Below are positions 11,625-24,035 of a DNA stretch of 64,000 bases, one piece after another. Under the pieces are notes generated by a model. The model ran no database searches, was not told where the DNA came from, and saw only the letters and a program-made list of their open reading frames with translations. This stretch comes from Erodium maritimum (taxonomy: Eukaryota; Streptophyta; Magnoliopsida; Geraniales; Geraniaceae), in contig OY997589.1 in NCBI GenBank assembly GCA_963921825.1, forward strand, positions 72,524,523 through 72,588,522, read 5' to 3'. Positions within the stretch are counted from its first letter, which is position 1, and the number at the start of each line of letters is the position of its first letter. The position numbers and the translations under genes were made by a program.

Positions 11625-12486
11625 TCAACGATGTATTATAAATAGCACTTCAATACTCAAGGAGAGTCTTGGAGGCACTTATTGGTATGCAGGGAAAAAA
11701 AAGCAAGAAAACCAAAACAAAACCCTACGTCGCGTACGGCCAACACCCCCACACACTAAAAAAAAATGAAACCCGACCACATAGTCCTACCCGATCACCC
11801 CAGTCCCAATTGACGTGAGCGTAAAAATGCATCGGCTTTCGATGCATTAAGCCCACATCTTGAGCTTTTCGGTCCGAATTATTATGTTTTTAATGCACTT
11901 CTCTCTCTTTCCATGCGGTTAGCCTTAATTCAAGGATTTCACAGAATTCGGAACAACAATGTAGATATTGAGGAATCGTGTGAGCAGGAATGAAGAGGCA
12001 CCACCCAAACAGTCAGAAAAAGAGAGCAGAAAGCTCTATGTCCGTGTGCGTTAGGCCGCCCGCCCAGGGAGAGGCAAGGTGGGCCGTTATGGGCCATCTC
12101 TGGGAAGCTAGGCGGCCCATCCCAGGCTGCGCTCCGGGCCACACGCGTCTTGCCGACTCTAAGTGCAATTTCTGCTTTAAAAAGAGGAAATTTCCTTTTC
12201 CTCATCCAAAAAGGAAATTAAGCTTTCTCCAACACCGAATTTGGTGAGCAAAGAGGGCATTGAAGCCCTGTATATAGGGGGAGCATGTATTGAGAAGGAT
12301 ATTTTGTGTTAGGGACAAATCCCAGAGAACTAAAGGATTGAAGAGATTGAAGCTTGAAGGAGGAGAAACCTTAGGATAACCTTTTGATTTGGGTATTATG
12401 TATCAAGCTCATTGAAATATGTTTATCTATAGTTATTCTTCATCTTTTTGCATGTTCTTCTTTCTCCATCATGCCCTATATCAAGC
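11625..12486. other. Non-coding, repeat-like spacer
   Basis: No gene seen. From 12,240 to 12,480 the text resembles the end of an LTR (TGTATATAGGGGGAGC followed by a leader-like stretch), but no partner copy, PBS or polypurine tract is visible, so it is left unassigned. Confidence 0.35.
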
Positions 12487-13377
12487 TCATTGTTTGGGTG
12501 TTAAAATGATAATATCACTATTTTTAAAATAAAATCAGTTTTTTTATAAATTTAGTTTTTATTTATGAAAATTATTTTTATTTATCGAAAATTCAGTTTA
12601 TTTTTTATAAATTCAATTTTATTTTTGAAAATTATTTTTATTTTCAAAAACGCTCCGGCTCCGGCGATAAGAAATCGCTCGGAAAAGGATCCGATCTCCT
12701 GCATGACACCAGATTTGGCTTCTCGTGGAAACGTTCCGGTCATGGTTGGAGCAGATCTGGACGCCATGGCTGTCCTCGAGCTGGAGCAGATGAGGCTAGG
12801 GTGAAGAAGAGACGACCTCGCCGGAGCTGGATCTGTGCTTGCCGGAGACGAAGACGACCTCGCCGAAATACTCGCAGAGCTCTCCGGAATTGAGTGTGAT
12901 TTTTCACACAAATATACCCACGCCAAACGACGTTGAAGCAAGGAAAAAGCAAGGAAAAAGGGAGCTATTAGAAGGTTGAGTTGAAGCAAGGAAAAAGCAA
13001 CGGAAAAGGGAGCTATTTGGAGTTGAAGCTATTAGAAGGTTTGTCGGGGGTTGAAGCAGTAGAGGACGAAGGAAGATGAGGAGTTCAGAGAAAAAGGGTT
13101 TTGGGTAGAAAAAAAAAATAATAAAATTAATTAATTAAATTAAAAAAACTGATTTTTATGTATTTTTAAATTAAAATGTGAATTTTTGAAAATAAAAATA
13201 ATTTTCTTAAATAAAAAATGAATTTATAAAAAAAAACTGATTTTTATGTATTTTTAAATTAAAATCTGAATTTTCGAAAAATAAAAATAATTTTCATAAA
13301 TAAAAACTAAATTTATAAAAAAAAACTGATTTTATTTTAAAAATAGTGATATTTTCATTTTAACACCCAAACAATGA
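12487..13377. mobile_element. Foldback/Mutator-like element with GC-rich core
   Basis: Long inverted arms of about 160-250 bases begin TCATTGTTTGGGTGTTAAAA at 12487 and end with its reverse complement at 13377. The arms are A/T-rich (TTTATAAATTTAGTTTTTAT and its inverse). The core at about 12,650-13,090 is GC-rich and looks like a different source, with repeated CTCGCCGGAGCTGGATCTG- and GCCGGAGACGAAGACGAC-type text. No transposase is present. A target duplication could not be seen. A captured-sequence (Pack-MULE-like) element is possible but unproven. Confidence 0.55.
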
Positions 13378-13799
13378 AGGGTATTATTGTCATTTCACTT
13401 ATTTTCAAATTCTAAACCAATGCCATGAGTTTTAAAATTTGAGTAATAGTTAGGGGTATTATGGTCTTTTTACCTTTTTCCATCCAAACTAACAAAAATT
13501 TAACTGATGGGTATTAAAGTGAAATTAAATGTTTGGTTTATGTATGAAAGTGCAAAAAAATTATGCCAGGGTATCAAAGTGAAATGAAATGTTTCGTAGG
13601 GTATTAAAATGAAATTTTCCCTTGAATATATACACGCTACAACTTAAGACACACAATAATTGATTCACACAAGGAGTCGGTCACAACTACAAGTATTTGA
13701 GAAGCTAGTAATAATCATCGATATGCGTCGACTCAACCAGCAACCAAAGTAACCTTGTTGGTCTTCGAGGGAACAAATATTCTTTTTTTTTATCATTAG
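13378..13799. other. A/T-rich repeat-derived spacer
   Basis: Contains phrases typical of plant Mutator-like ends (GGGTATTAAAGTGAAATT and GGGTATTAAAATGAAATTTT), suggesting half of another terminal repeat. No gene is seen. Confidence 0.4.
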
Positions 13800-14058
13800 T
13801 AAACCCAGAAAAATTGAAGCAAAATCAAATACATGTTCATCAAAATCATATACATTCATCTCCATCCCTTCTCTGTAAATATTTATCAAATACAAACAAA
13901 TCCATGTTCTTCTCCACTAATCCACGCCATATTCTTCTCCAAATTAACAAACCCAAAAAATTGAAGCAAAATCAAATACATTCATCTCCACCCCTTTTCT
14001 GAAAATATTTATCAAATACAAAAAAAAATCCATGTTCTTCTCCAATAAATCAACCCCG
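13800..14058. repeat. Imperfect tandem duplication, ~110-150-base unit
   Basis: The block AAATTGAAGCAAAATCAAAT ... CATTCATCTCCA ... AAATATTTATCAAATACAAA ... TCCATGTTCTTCTCC occurs twice in a row, from about 13,810 and about 13,955. The first copy has an extra 20-base segment and a longer tail. Non-coding. Confidence 0.75.
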
Positions 14059-14181
14059 AAAAACCACAAATGATCTAAGTTACTGGAGTTCTAATACCAT
14101 GAGAAACACTTGAAACAAAAATTTCTCACCAAATCTCATTTAAATCAAACCGCTAAACCTAACAACTCCGACTTCCACTTT

Positions 14182-16348
14182 TTTTTTGATCGGCAAAGCA
14201 ATATATTAAAACTCACCAATTCAAAGATTGAATTAGGCGGACCAATTACAGAACTCTAGTTACAGAGATCGAACCAAGAACCAAAGAAGCCCAACATGGG
14301 TGGATAAAGGTCTCAGAACCAAATATGACAATCATCTAAGCGCAATAAAAGGATAACAGAAGAGTCTAGAACTCAGATTTAGCTACCATGAAGCTCAGGA
14401 AAAAAGGAAAGTCTAAACCCGAGCGAAAGAGAGGTCTGATACCCTAAATTTTCAACCATGAAGCTCATAACAAAAAATAAGGTCTAAATACCTAGATTTT
14501 CCGACCATGAAGAACTAAGAAGAATGACGACCTAGGATGTACCAGGTCCAAAGAAAAACCAAGTTGCCGATAGCATCCAGGATCGGCTCAAAAGTAGACA
14601 GTGGAACTCGATCTCAGTCCTCCAAAACATTTCCAGCCTACACCGAGAAAACCCCCAAAGGGAGAGGATCAGTATTTCTACCGAGAACGAGCACAAACTT
14701 CCAAATAGGCGGAGACAAGACATCACTTCTGGGATCCCAAACTGGTTTCGAGCTGAGCGTTCCAAAACCGTGACTGGTAACCCCTCGTCGGCCAACACCA
14801 GGCAAGGACCCAAGGGGAAAGGCACATAGTTATACCGAGCAGAAACCAATCCGAACCCAGACAGATTAGATACCAATGCAAACATAGAAGCACAAAGTCA
14901 CGATCGAGCTTCCGACCAAAACACTCCAACAAACAGGTAGTAGCAAGTTCAGATATCCGGGAAACTGAGGCTTGACTCGAGCTGAGCGTTCCAAAACTGA
15001 GATTAGTAACCCCTCGTCGGCCAACACCAAGCGAGGACCCGAAGGGGAAGGCCTGTAGTTATACCGAGCACGAGCCAACCTAGACCCTGACAAATCTGAC
15101 ATTAAAGCCTGTAGAGAAGCGGAACGCCACCACTGAGCTTCCAACCCTTCGCGATGACGAGGGACGAGTCCAGATTCACAACAGATCAAAGATCAAAACG
15201 ATCAAGAAACGCTTCCCACGATAAATCTGAGTCAAGCCGTCAGAGCATCACTAAGGGTTCGGAAAAACACAGCAAACCTGCTTCCACCACCACAACAACG
15301 GCCAAAGACTGACCCCTCCACGAACTGGGGATCCGAGACTGAGACTCAAACTGAGCGATCCGTTATCGAAACCGATAACCCCTCGTCGGCTAACACCTAA
15401 CGAGGACCCTAAGGTAATACCATGTAATCATACCGAGCACGAGTGCAGTCAAACCCGAAGAGAGCCCAAAGTCAAAACTTAGGCTCCCCCTAACCAAGGT
15501 CCCGAGAAGCCGAGAAGACAGCCCGACAAATTGAGAAGCAGCATAGAGGAAGAAGGAGAAGCCAACAAGGTTCAGTCCAAACCCAAATCAACCTGGGCCC
15601 TAATAGACTAGGCCCAGAAAGTGACCCGACCCGCCCAAGACCCGACCATAGACCCGGCCCGGTCCAGAACCCGAGCACAAATTCGGCCGACCCAAGCCCA
15701 AAACCACCCGGAGCCCTACCCGGTCCAAAACCCGAGCGCCCGAACCGACCCGAGCCAAGAACAGCCGCGCCTCTATCAAACAAAGTCGAACCCTGCCTCG
15801 ACGATCTCCACGTCGGAGCAACAGGAACCCGAGCAGAAGGAGAACCCTACAAGTCAGATCTGAGAAGAGAGGAGACTTGGTCCCGAGCAACCTAGCGGCG
15901 ACGATTGCAACATACCTGCAACTTGTGGCCATGAGGAGCAGAGCACCCCATGACCAGTCGAGCAACCACCAAAGCCGACCCGAGCTTGGCCTGGACATCA
16001 GCGTCCCACCAACCAAACCCAAGCTACAAATGTTCGGCGAACGACGGATGCCAACGGTGGCCAAGACCGGCGAAACCGCTCACAGCTGAGGCAGAGGCAA
16101 CAACCACAACGGGGAAGCAGAGGAAGGAGATGCAGAGGAAGGATAGAGGGAGGAAGGCAAGAGAGGTTGAAGGAGCTAGAAGCCATCACCGACAACCGCC
16201 ACAGCCGAGGTCGTGGCTGTTACCGGCGATGACGAGAAGAGAAATCGAAGGAGGCGGCTACAAGAGTTAAGGTAGGGTTTTTACCGTAGCAGTATAAAAC
16301 TTTTTGGAGAAGAAGTCGATGATTGTACTCTTAATTCTTGCGAATAAC
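14182..16348 (-). mobile_element. Poly(A) retroposon with 13-bp target duplication, no RT
   Basis: The 13-mer CCGACTTCCACTT occurs at 14169-14181 and again at 16349-16361. Directly inside the left copy is a T-run followed by GATCGGCAAAGCAATATATT, the reverse complement of a common plant LINE 3' end, so the element lies on the minus strand with its poly(A) end at the left. Its 2.17 kb contains no reverse transcriptase, only GC-rich sequence with long accidental frames, and three diverged copies of an internal module. It is best read as a non-autonomous, LINE-mobilised element or a 5'-truncated LINE. Confidence 0.75.
14752..15445. repeat. Three diverged copies of an internal module
   Basis: The module CTGAGCG(T/A)TCC ... 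TAACCCCTCGTCGGC(C/T)AACACC ... GAGGACCC ... ATACCGAGCA appears at about 14,753, 14,983 and 15,352, spaced about 230 and 370 bases. Copies one and two align over about 160 bases, down to the GAGCTTCC that ends each. Confidence 0.75.
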
Positions 16349-16361
16349 CCGACTTCCACTT

Positions 16362-17232
16362 GCTACCTACTAAATCTCTATACCCACTTTCACTTGACTT
16401 CCACCATTCCCTAGCTCTGGCCATCCAAGGGACACGAATTGAGCCGAAGCTCGACTAGGTCAGCCCTTACTCCGAGGACCCAGGATCTGTTACGACGACA
16501 AAACGATAGAAATCCAGGGAGAGACAAGTCGACCGGGTGGCAAAATGAACTCTCTTGTGAGACGACAACCCACCAAAGCCCAAATAGATCTGGGATCCAA
16601 AACCTGCATCGCGAAGAGAGGGAGATGGAAAGAGATAGCCACCACCGGCATCAGCCGTGGCCGGAGGCCACAACCTTCGCCAATGGGAGCTCAAAACAGG
16701 GCGGCGACATAAAACCGAAGAGTGAGGCTAGATTTTGAAAGTAAGAAGAGAGATTTGATTTCAGAAACTGAAGGGTTAAAAAAGGTTGATAAGATTTTGA
16801 GGGGTTAAAAAAGATTGAAGGTAAAAACGGAATTGAATTTTTTTAAGGTCATGTGCATAACATATGATCATTTCCCATCCAAAAATAGATGAAAATTGAC
16901 GGTAATACTAACGTCAAAATAAAATTATAATTGAAAATCGAGAAATTTTAAAATAATGAGACAAAATTAACCTAAAGTTATATATTTTACAGTTTCTCTT
17001 TTTTATAAGTTGAAATCACCGTTGGCCATACATACATCTTATAATTTTGGTGTGTGAGTCACGATATTGTTGTGCTCCCAAGCCAAAAAGTGTACAGTGA
17101 TTGTGATTCTCGGTCAACATTTTTCTTGATATACACTTTTTATATATCATATATTCTATTTCTACCACTGATATACTATTTTAGAAGTAACTTCATTTGT
17201 TTTCATATAATTATGCTCTAATAGGAGTGTAA
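16362..17232. other. Retroposon relic and A/T-rich spacer
   Basis: 16,362-16,740 is GC-rich and resembles the 5' part of the neighbouring retroposon (AATTGAGCCGAAGCTCG, GGCAAAATGAACTCTC), so it is probably a second truncated copy. 16,740-17,232 is A/T-rich with no recognisable gene. Confidence 0.4.
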
Positions 17233-17429
17233 TTGGAAAAAAAAAACCTCACAAAGGTTATTCTCAAAATGTTTCTAGGGTTCCACACTTCGTTGTCGTT
17301 GTCGTCGTCTGTCTGTCACCCTCCTCCACGATCCGTTCATCTGGTCCTACCCCCTTCCCCCGTAGTGCTATCCCCCATCACTATGGTGTTCCCGTTCCAT
17401 CGCTATCATCGCGAAGGACACCCCCCCGG

Positions 17430-18009
17430 AATCCATGGCTGCCGAACCATCTCAATCCGGATCACCCCGTTGAGTCTGGTCGTCCACGCCCTCCCATGAT
17501 CGATCAAGCCAACCCTATTTTGGTTCTACACAATAGGGGATGGTCCATGCACGACATGCACCACGATCCGACGTGGTTGCATAGGGATCTTTGGCACCAC
17601 CCTCCACCGGAGTCCGTCCGGATCTTTGCAGCCAATCCCGGCAACTACCGTCCTCTCCCGGATTGGGATCAGCCATTCCAACGTCAGGAGGCACTAGCTC
17701 GGGGCCTGATTCCAGTTCCCCCACCGGCGGGCACCGGGAATCCGGGTTTTGGTGCACCATTTTTCCTGGTCATCGGCTTATCAACCAGGATATGGCCAGC
17801 CGGAGTTTGGGATGCAGCCGGGTAGGGCTTCCCAGTATCCGGGCCATGTCAACCCGAGAAGGACCGAGACCGGCAGCAGCCGGGCACACCATGAGCATCG
17901 GAGTACTACTCTCAAAGTGCTGCACCCGTCGCCGACAATAACCAAACGTCAAGCCACGGATATCCCAAGCCATAAATCTCGCTTGAAGATTGGGGCCAAG
18001 TGGAAGAAG
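17430..18009 (+). pseudogene. Unrecognised proline-rich frame, left part (split by Tekay element)
   Basis: A GC-rich coding-like stretch with a methionine at 17,496 (MIDQANPILVLHNRGWSMHD) and Pro/Gly-rich text downstream. One frameshift near 17,745 is needed to pass from GNPGFGAPF to SSAYQPGYGQPEFG. The second frame then runs to AKWKK at 18,009, where the Tekay LTR begins. Removing the element and one AGAAG copy joins it in frame to PDPRLGDLMNC at 26,152. I do not recognise the family. It could be a gag-like protein of an older element or a host gene fragment. Confidence 0.4.
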
Positions 18010-18827
18010 TGTCACGCCCCAAATCCAGTTTTGACCGGATTCGAGACGCGACTCAAGTTGAAATAAATTAAAGAATAAACGATCGATAAAAGTGCTCGAA
18101 TCTCATAAAAACTCATCAAAATAATCTAAGTAAATGTTCGAAATCCTCCATGAGTCACAACTCGTAGAACAAAGTAAGATATAAAATGTTTAACAGAAAA
18201 GAGCAACATAAGTCAAAAACGAATCCCAAAAGGAACTGAAGCTCCCAAGCCTCGCCCACTCTAGACATCTGGTGCTCCTGTAAAACAGTAAGAGAAACAA
18301 AGGGGATGAGCTTACGTTCAGTAGGAAAAATCTCAATAACTCCACCTTTAGATCAATACTTAAACTGTTCAAACGGATAGATAAAAGCATAATAATAAGA
18401 TTAACCAAGTAGTACGAAGGAATAAATTATATAATCAAAGCAATATCACACCCTTGAAGATAACCGTAATTTGAAAGAGTTCATAAAAGTTCCATAACGA
18501 AAAGATAAGAGTAAAATGGGAGTATTTAATATCATGTCAACCACTCGCTTTCCCAAGCCTCCGATCCATGGATAGATTCTGGATCACCTCGGTTCTCATA
18601 ATTCCGATCCACCAGAGTATCCATGTCATATCAGATTTTCCCTCGGTCCAGAGGACGCACATGCGTTGGGGCACCGGAAACAACCCCAAATGGGCGCTTA
18701 TCATCGGGATTCCCAGAAATGCTTCCAAAGGACCATAAGTCATAGGGAACCAAGGTAGTGCTCCACAGGGACGCACATCCTTGGGTGGAACCTTAGTAAC
18801 CATCTCTCAAGAAGTAACCCAAATAAT

Positions 18828-18982
18828 ATCCCGCAGGATCTGCTCATAATCAATCCATATCCCGCAGGATCTGCCAATAATCAATAAATATCCCGCAGGA
18901 TCTGTCAATAATCAATAAATATCCCGCATGATCTGCCAATAATCAATAAATATCCCGCATGATCTGCCAGTAACCCATATTT
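18828..18982. repeat. Five-copy 31-bp tandem array in the LTR
   Basis: ATCCCGCA(G/T)GATCTG recurs at 18828, 18859, 18890, 18921 and 18952, exactly 31 bases apart, each followed by an AATAATCAAT-like spacer. Confidence 0.9.
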
Positions 18983-19890
18983 GTAGTATCCAGTAATCAA
19001 TGCCCTCAGGCTCCAATTCTCAACCAATATCTCACTGTATCTGTCAAGAATAAGAATAGGGAAAACACCAGAACTGGGTCACCAATCAACACTGATCAAG
19101 TCACCCTTTCATCACAACAAAGACAACCAATGCACTCCATACTTACCGTATACTTACCTGTCACGAACCAACGGTACATCGATCACCTGATTGTACCCCA
19201 TGGCACAACCAGTCATACTCGATCATCCGTGCAATCAACAATTATATCAACATAAACACTCAATCAACCAATTATGCATTCAACCAGTCAATCATCATGT
19301 GAACGAACCATTTAGCATTCAATCATACAAGTTAATCTAGTTTCATTAGACTCTTAAGTTAACCTAGTAATTAGCAACCAAACATGTGAACCTAGCACAC
19401 AACTAATCCGAGAGCTCTTCACAGCCTCTCTACCAGTAAATCAATTTCCCAAGTATTGAAAGCACACTTCACTAATTGTCATTGTCCTAAGCATGCATAC
19501 TAGACTCATCCATTTATTAGTAATTGAAATACGATTATTCTAGTTATTCGCATCCTATAGGCAATTCTAGGACCTTTCCGATTTTATTATCTTAATCATG
19601 CATACTAAGCGTTAATTAAGAAATTAAGACTTTCCCTACCTCGCTGTCTTCCTCTCAACACTCTGATGTCACAAACGATAGTCACCACACCGTTCTTCAC
19701 ACGGGTACCAGCAAGGTCTTCGTTCTTCAAGCTCTTCGTTCTTCAAGGTCTTGTGGTCTTTGAACACAAAACAACCCTAATTAGGTTCTACTTAACAGTA
19801 ACAAAAGTCCCCCAAAACCCTTCCAAAAGTCCAGCTCCAAAACAAGATCAAAACGGTGGAGAAACCCTTCAAAACCCCCCAGACTGGTCG

Positions 19891-20023
19891 GTCACGGACA
19901 CTGTCACGGTGCCGTGACACCGACCCTCACGGAAGCCGTCACGGAGCCGTGACGTGTGCCGTCACGGTCTCCCTCATGGAGCCGTGACATCGCCCGTCAC
20001 GGGGTCCGTCACGGATCCGTGAC
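19891..20023. repeat. 35-bp tandem array of palindromes in the LTR
   Basis: CCGTGAC half-sites recur at about 19912, 19947, 19982 and 20017, 35 bases apart. Most are preceded by GTCACGG two bases upstream, forming GTCACGG-NN-CCGTGAC palindromes. One unit carries a C-to-T change (CTCATGG). Confidence 0.9.
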
Positions 20024-21053
20024 GCTCCAGGGCAGTTACGCCCTTCTTCAACCTCCAGCTCCTTTTCTCCGAAAATCCACAACCAAACTCCATTTTTAAC
20101 CATTTCCAGCTCCCAAAACCATCAAATACCTCCAAAACTCCTCTACCCATGGTAGAAATCAACAAATAAACAAGTTTCCAAGGATTCTCCAAATCACAAT
20201 CAAATCAAAAACTCCCAAAAGTTCATCCAACAACCACACCCTCAAATGGGTTCATCAAAGCTTCAACAAGAGCACAAACTAACCCTCCTACTTCACTACT
20301 TCTTCTCCAAATAGCCAAAACCAAGCTAGTTGATCAACTTTAAGCCAAAACCCACAAAACCCAAGAGATGAGAGTAGATGAAATGAAGAGTTGAGAGTAT
20401 CCATACCTCTAGGAGAATGTGTTGATGAAGATGAATGTATTTTGGAGAGGATTTGGGTGGAGATTGGCACAAAAGGTCTCTCTTTTCTCTTGCTTTCTCT
20501 TCAAGCCACCATGGGAGCTCCAAGCTCTTCCTCCTCTCTCAATTTTCGGCCAACACTAGAGAAAATGAAATGAATTTGTGTCATCTAATGCCTTAAAAGA
20601 CCTAGAGGTAGAAAAGACCAAAAACCCTTTAGTTCTTATCTCTTTAATGGACAACTAGTGAGGGTAGAGATGACATTTGAGCCTCTTTCCTTTCCTCCAA
20701 GCTATTAGTGACACTTGGCATAGTGGGGACCACTCTCTTCCATTTAAAATCCAGCAGTCCAAAATTAATTGTGTTGACTCGATAAAAAGCTCGGTTTTGA
20801 CCAATTTTGACTTCCTTCAATATTATACATAAATGAAAGGAAACGGCCCAATTAAGCCAACCGTGATGACGGCTAAGCTTTTTGAGCCCCGGAAAAGCCC
20901 CGAGTGACCTCCTGAGTCCTCAGTTGACTTTTCCGGCAGAAAGTCAAACTTGTCTTAAAAGTCACCTGTTCGACCGGGATCGACTGGGAGCGGTTCTTAC
21001 AATCTACCCCCCTTAAAAGAGTTTCGTCCTCGAAATTTAAAAGCACGCATACC

Positions 21054-24030
21054 TCAGTGAGCGAACAAGTGGGGGTACTTCTCTCGGATCTCGTCCTCTC
21101 GCTCCCAGGTCGAGTCAACTCCCTGATGCCTCCACTGTACTCGTACCAAAGGTATGGTAGTCTTCCTCAAGACCTTCTCTCCCGTATCCACAATCCTGAT
21201 GGGCTGCTCCTCATAAGAGACATCATCTGCTACCTCAATATCTGCCCACTCGATAACATGCGAGGGATCTGCCGTGTACTTCCGCAGTTGGGATACATGG
21301 AAAACGTTATGCATGTTCCCAAGTTGTGGTGGCAAGGCTAATCGATAAGCTATAGCTCCAATCCTCTCTAAGACCTCAAATGGTCTAATGAAGCGCGAGG
21401 ATAGCTTTCCTCCACCGCGGTTGAACCGTAGTAGGCCCTTCTTCGGGCTCACCCTCAGAAATACGTAACTCAAGCGGCCTACGCCGTCGGCCTGCATAAC
21501 TCTTCTGACGACTCTGTGCGGTCTTCAACCGCTCTCTGATAAATGTGACCTTCTATGTTGTCTCTCTGACCATGTCTGGTCCAAGTAAGTTCCGGTCCCC
21601 TACCTCAGCCCAACACACCGGCGACCTACACGGTCTGCCGTACAAAGCCTCAAATGGTGTCATACCAATGCTGGACTGATAACTGTTGTTGTAAGCGAAC
21701 TCTGCCAAAGGTAGATGATCCTCCCATGATCCCTGAAAGTCAAGCACATAAGCTCGAAGCATGTCTTCTAAAATCCGAATGGTGCGCTCTGACTGTCCAT
21801 CTGTCTCAGGATGGTAAGTTGTACTCAACAGTACCTCAGTCCCCAAAGCCTTCTGTTGGCTCTTCCAGAATCTGGATGTGAAACGAGGGTCCCTATCAGA
21901 TACCACTGACACCGGTACTCCATGTAGACGAATAATCTCCCTGACATACAACCGTCCCAACATGTCCACAGTATCCGTCATCCTCATAGCTAGAAAATGT
22001 GCCGACTTGGTCAGTCGATCAACCACGATCCAAATAGCATCATGCCCCTTGGACGACCTCGGTAGTCCACTCACAAAATCCATGGTCACATGTTCCCACT
22101 TCCACTCAGAAACTGGTAGAGGCTGTAGTAAGCCAGCGGGACGCTGATGCTCCGCCTTCACCTGTTGACAGGTAAGGCACCTTGAAACGAAAACTGCGAC
22201 TGCCTTGCACATTCCCCTCCACCAGAAATGTCGTCGGATGTCTCTATACATCTTGGTGTCACCGGGGTGCACTGCAAGCCGGGAGTGGTGACACTCTTTC
22301 AACACGGTGTTCCTACATCCTTGGGGTATAAATAATCGTCCTCTAAAACGAAGACCCTGATCTGCACTCAAATCTCAATCATCGATCTTCTCACTATCTG
22401 CCAGTCTCTCACGAATTCCCTTCGCCTCAACATCCTCGGCCTGTGCCTCTAGCACCCGAGTAACCAAAGTGGGTTGAGCCACCAGTGCACATAAAGTTAT
22501 ACCATCCGTGATCTCCTCAAGCTCAAGTCTGAAAGAGCTCAGCTCCTCTAGCATGTTCCACTCTCGCACTGTCGTGCTGGCCACGCAATGAGTTGACTTC
22601 CTGCTCAGAGCATCCGCGACGACGTTCGCCTTGCCCGGATGATAGAGCAGCTCGAAGTCATACTCCTCAAGAAACTCCATCCATCGCCTTTGGCGCATGT
22701 TCAGATCGCGCTGAGAGAAGATATACTTGAGGCTCTTGTGGTTCGAGAACACTCTAAACTGCTCACCATACAGATAGTGTCTCCAACTCTTCAATGCAAA
22801 TACTACTGCTGCTAGCTCGAGATCATGGGTCGGGTAGTTGCGCTCGTGTACCTTCAATTGCCTTGAGCCGTAGGCAACTACCTTCCCGGACTGCATCAAA
22901 ACACAACCAAGTCCCTCGCCTGAGGCGTCACAATAAACGTCATAGCCCACTCCTCGCTCCGGAACAATCAACACTGGAGCAGTGGTCAGACGAGCCTTTA
23001 GCTCTGAGAACGAATGCTCACACTCACTAGTCCAAAGGAACTCTGCTCCTTTCCGAGTCAAAGATGTCATAGGTGCAACCAAACGTGAGAAGTCCTGAAC
23101 AAAGCGTCGATAATAACCGGCCAACCCCAGAAAACTACGGATCTCAAACACGTTCTTGGGCCTTGCCCACTTCGAAATTGCCTCGACCTTCGCTGGGTTG
23201 ACTAAGATGCCATCTCGGGACACCACATGTCCAAGGAATTTCACCTCTGCGAGCCAGAACTCGCACTTCTCTAGGTTCCCATACAACTGATAGTCACGTA
23301 ACAAGGTCAAAACCACTCTCAAGTGCTCTTCGTGTGCCTCTTCACTAGGCGAGTAAATCAAGATGTCGTCAACGAAAACTACGACGAACTGGTCCAGGTA
23401 CGGTCTGAAAATGTCGTTCATCAAATCCATGAAGGCTGCTGGCGCGTTCGTCAGTCCGAACGGCATCACTAGAAACTCAAAGTGTTCGTACCGTGTCCGG
23501 AATGCGGTCTTCTCCACATCCTCCTTTCGAACTCTCAACTGGTAGTAGCCTGATCTTAGATCAATCTTGGAGAAACATGTCGCTCCTCTCAGTTGATCGA
23601 ACATGTCATCGATCCTCGGCATCGGGTAGCGGTTCTTCACCGTCACTCGGTTTAGCTTCCGATAGTCGATGCACATCCTCAAGGCGCCACCCTTCTTCTT
23701 CACGAAGAGGGCGGGTGCTCCCCACGGTGAGACACTAGGGCGGATGAAACCCTTCTCCTGTAACTCTTCGAGTTGGCGCTTCAACTAGACCAACTCAGCT
23801 GGCGCAAATCGGTAAGGTGTCATCGAAATTGGCGCGGTGCCTGTGATCAAGTCGATCCGAAACTCTAACTCCCGCGCCGACGGTAACCCTGATAACTCCT
23901 CCGGAAACACGTCTGGGAACTCACACACTACTCTCGGTAAGTCTCTGCCACTCTGCACCACCTCGGCTTCTACTCCAGTAGTCAAGGCGGAGAGAAGGAC
24001 TCCGCTCTTGCTACCCAAAACACAAGTGAT
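21054..24030 (-). pseudogene. Decayed Tekay-like pol (protease end, RT, RNase H, integrase, chromodomain)
   Basis: Reading the minus strand: the protease C-terminus/linker (23,785-24,030; its upstream end continues at 25,729-25,781 beyond the solo LTR); reverse transcriptase and RNase H (22,375-23,784) with [14 protein letters not shown], the catalytic [13 protein letters not shown] and RNase H start [13 protein letters not shown]; integrase (21,553-22,371) with HHSRLAVHPGDTKMY, WIVVDRLTKSAHF and TYHPETDGQSERTIR; then a chromodomain-like tail (VRVQWRHQGVDSTWEREDEI). In-frame stops interrupt it at about 23,786, 22,373 and 21,551, and a frameshift lies near 21,475. It therefore cannot make one polyprotein. 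The chromodomain tail and long LTRs place it with the Tekay/Del chromoviruses. Confidence 0.93.
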
Positions 24031-24035
24031 GACTC

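Larger units (their letters stand above)
18010..21002 (-). repeat. 3' LTR of the Tekay-like element (2,993 bases)
   Basis: Bounded by TG...CA (plus strand TGTCACGCCCC to GGTTCTTACA). It contains two short tandem arrays, annotated separately. No protein-coding content. Confidence 0.9.

Noticed and set aside
12240-12480. Possible LTR end with a TATA-like motif
   Set aside because: No second copy, target duplication, primer site or polypurine tract could be found.
15600-16064. 154-residue Leu/Arg-rich frame on the minus strand
   Set aside because: It lies in the GC-rich body of a retroposon, with no recognisable domain and competing frames on both strands.
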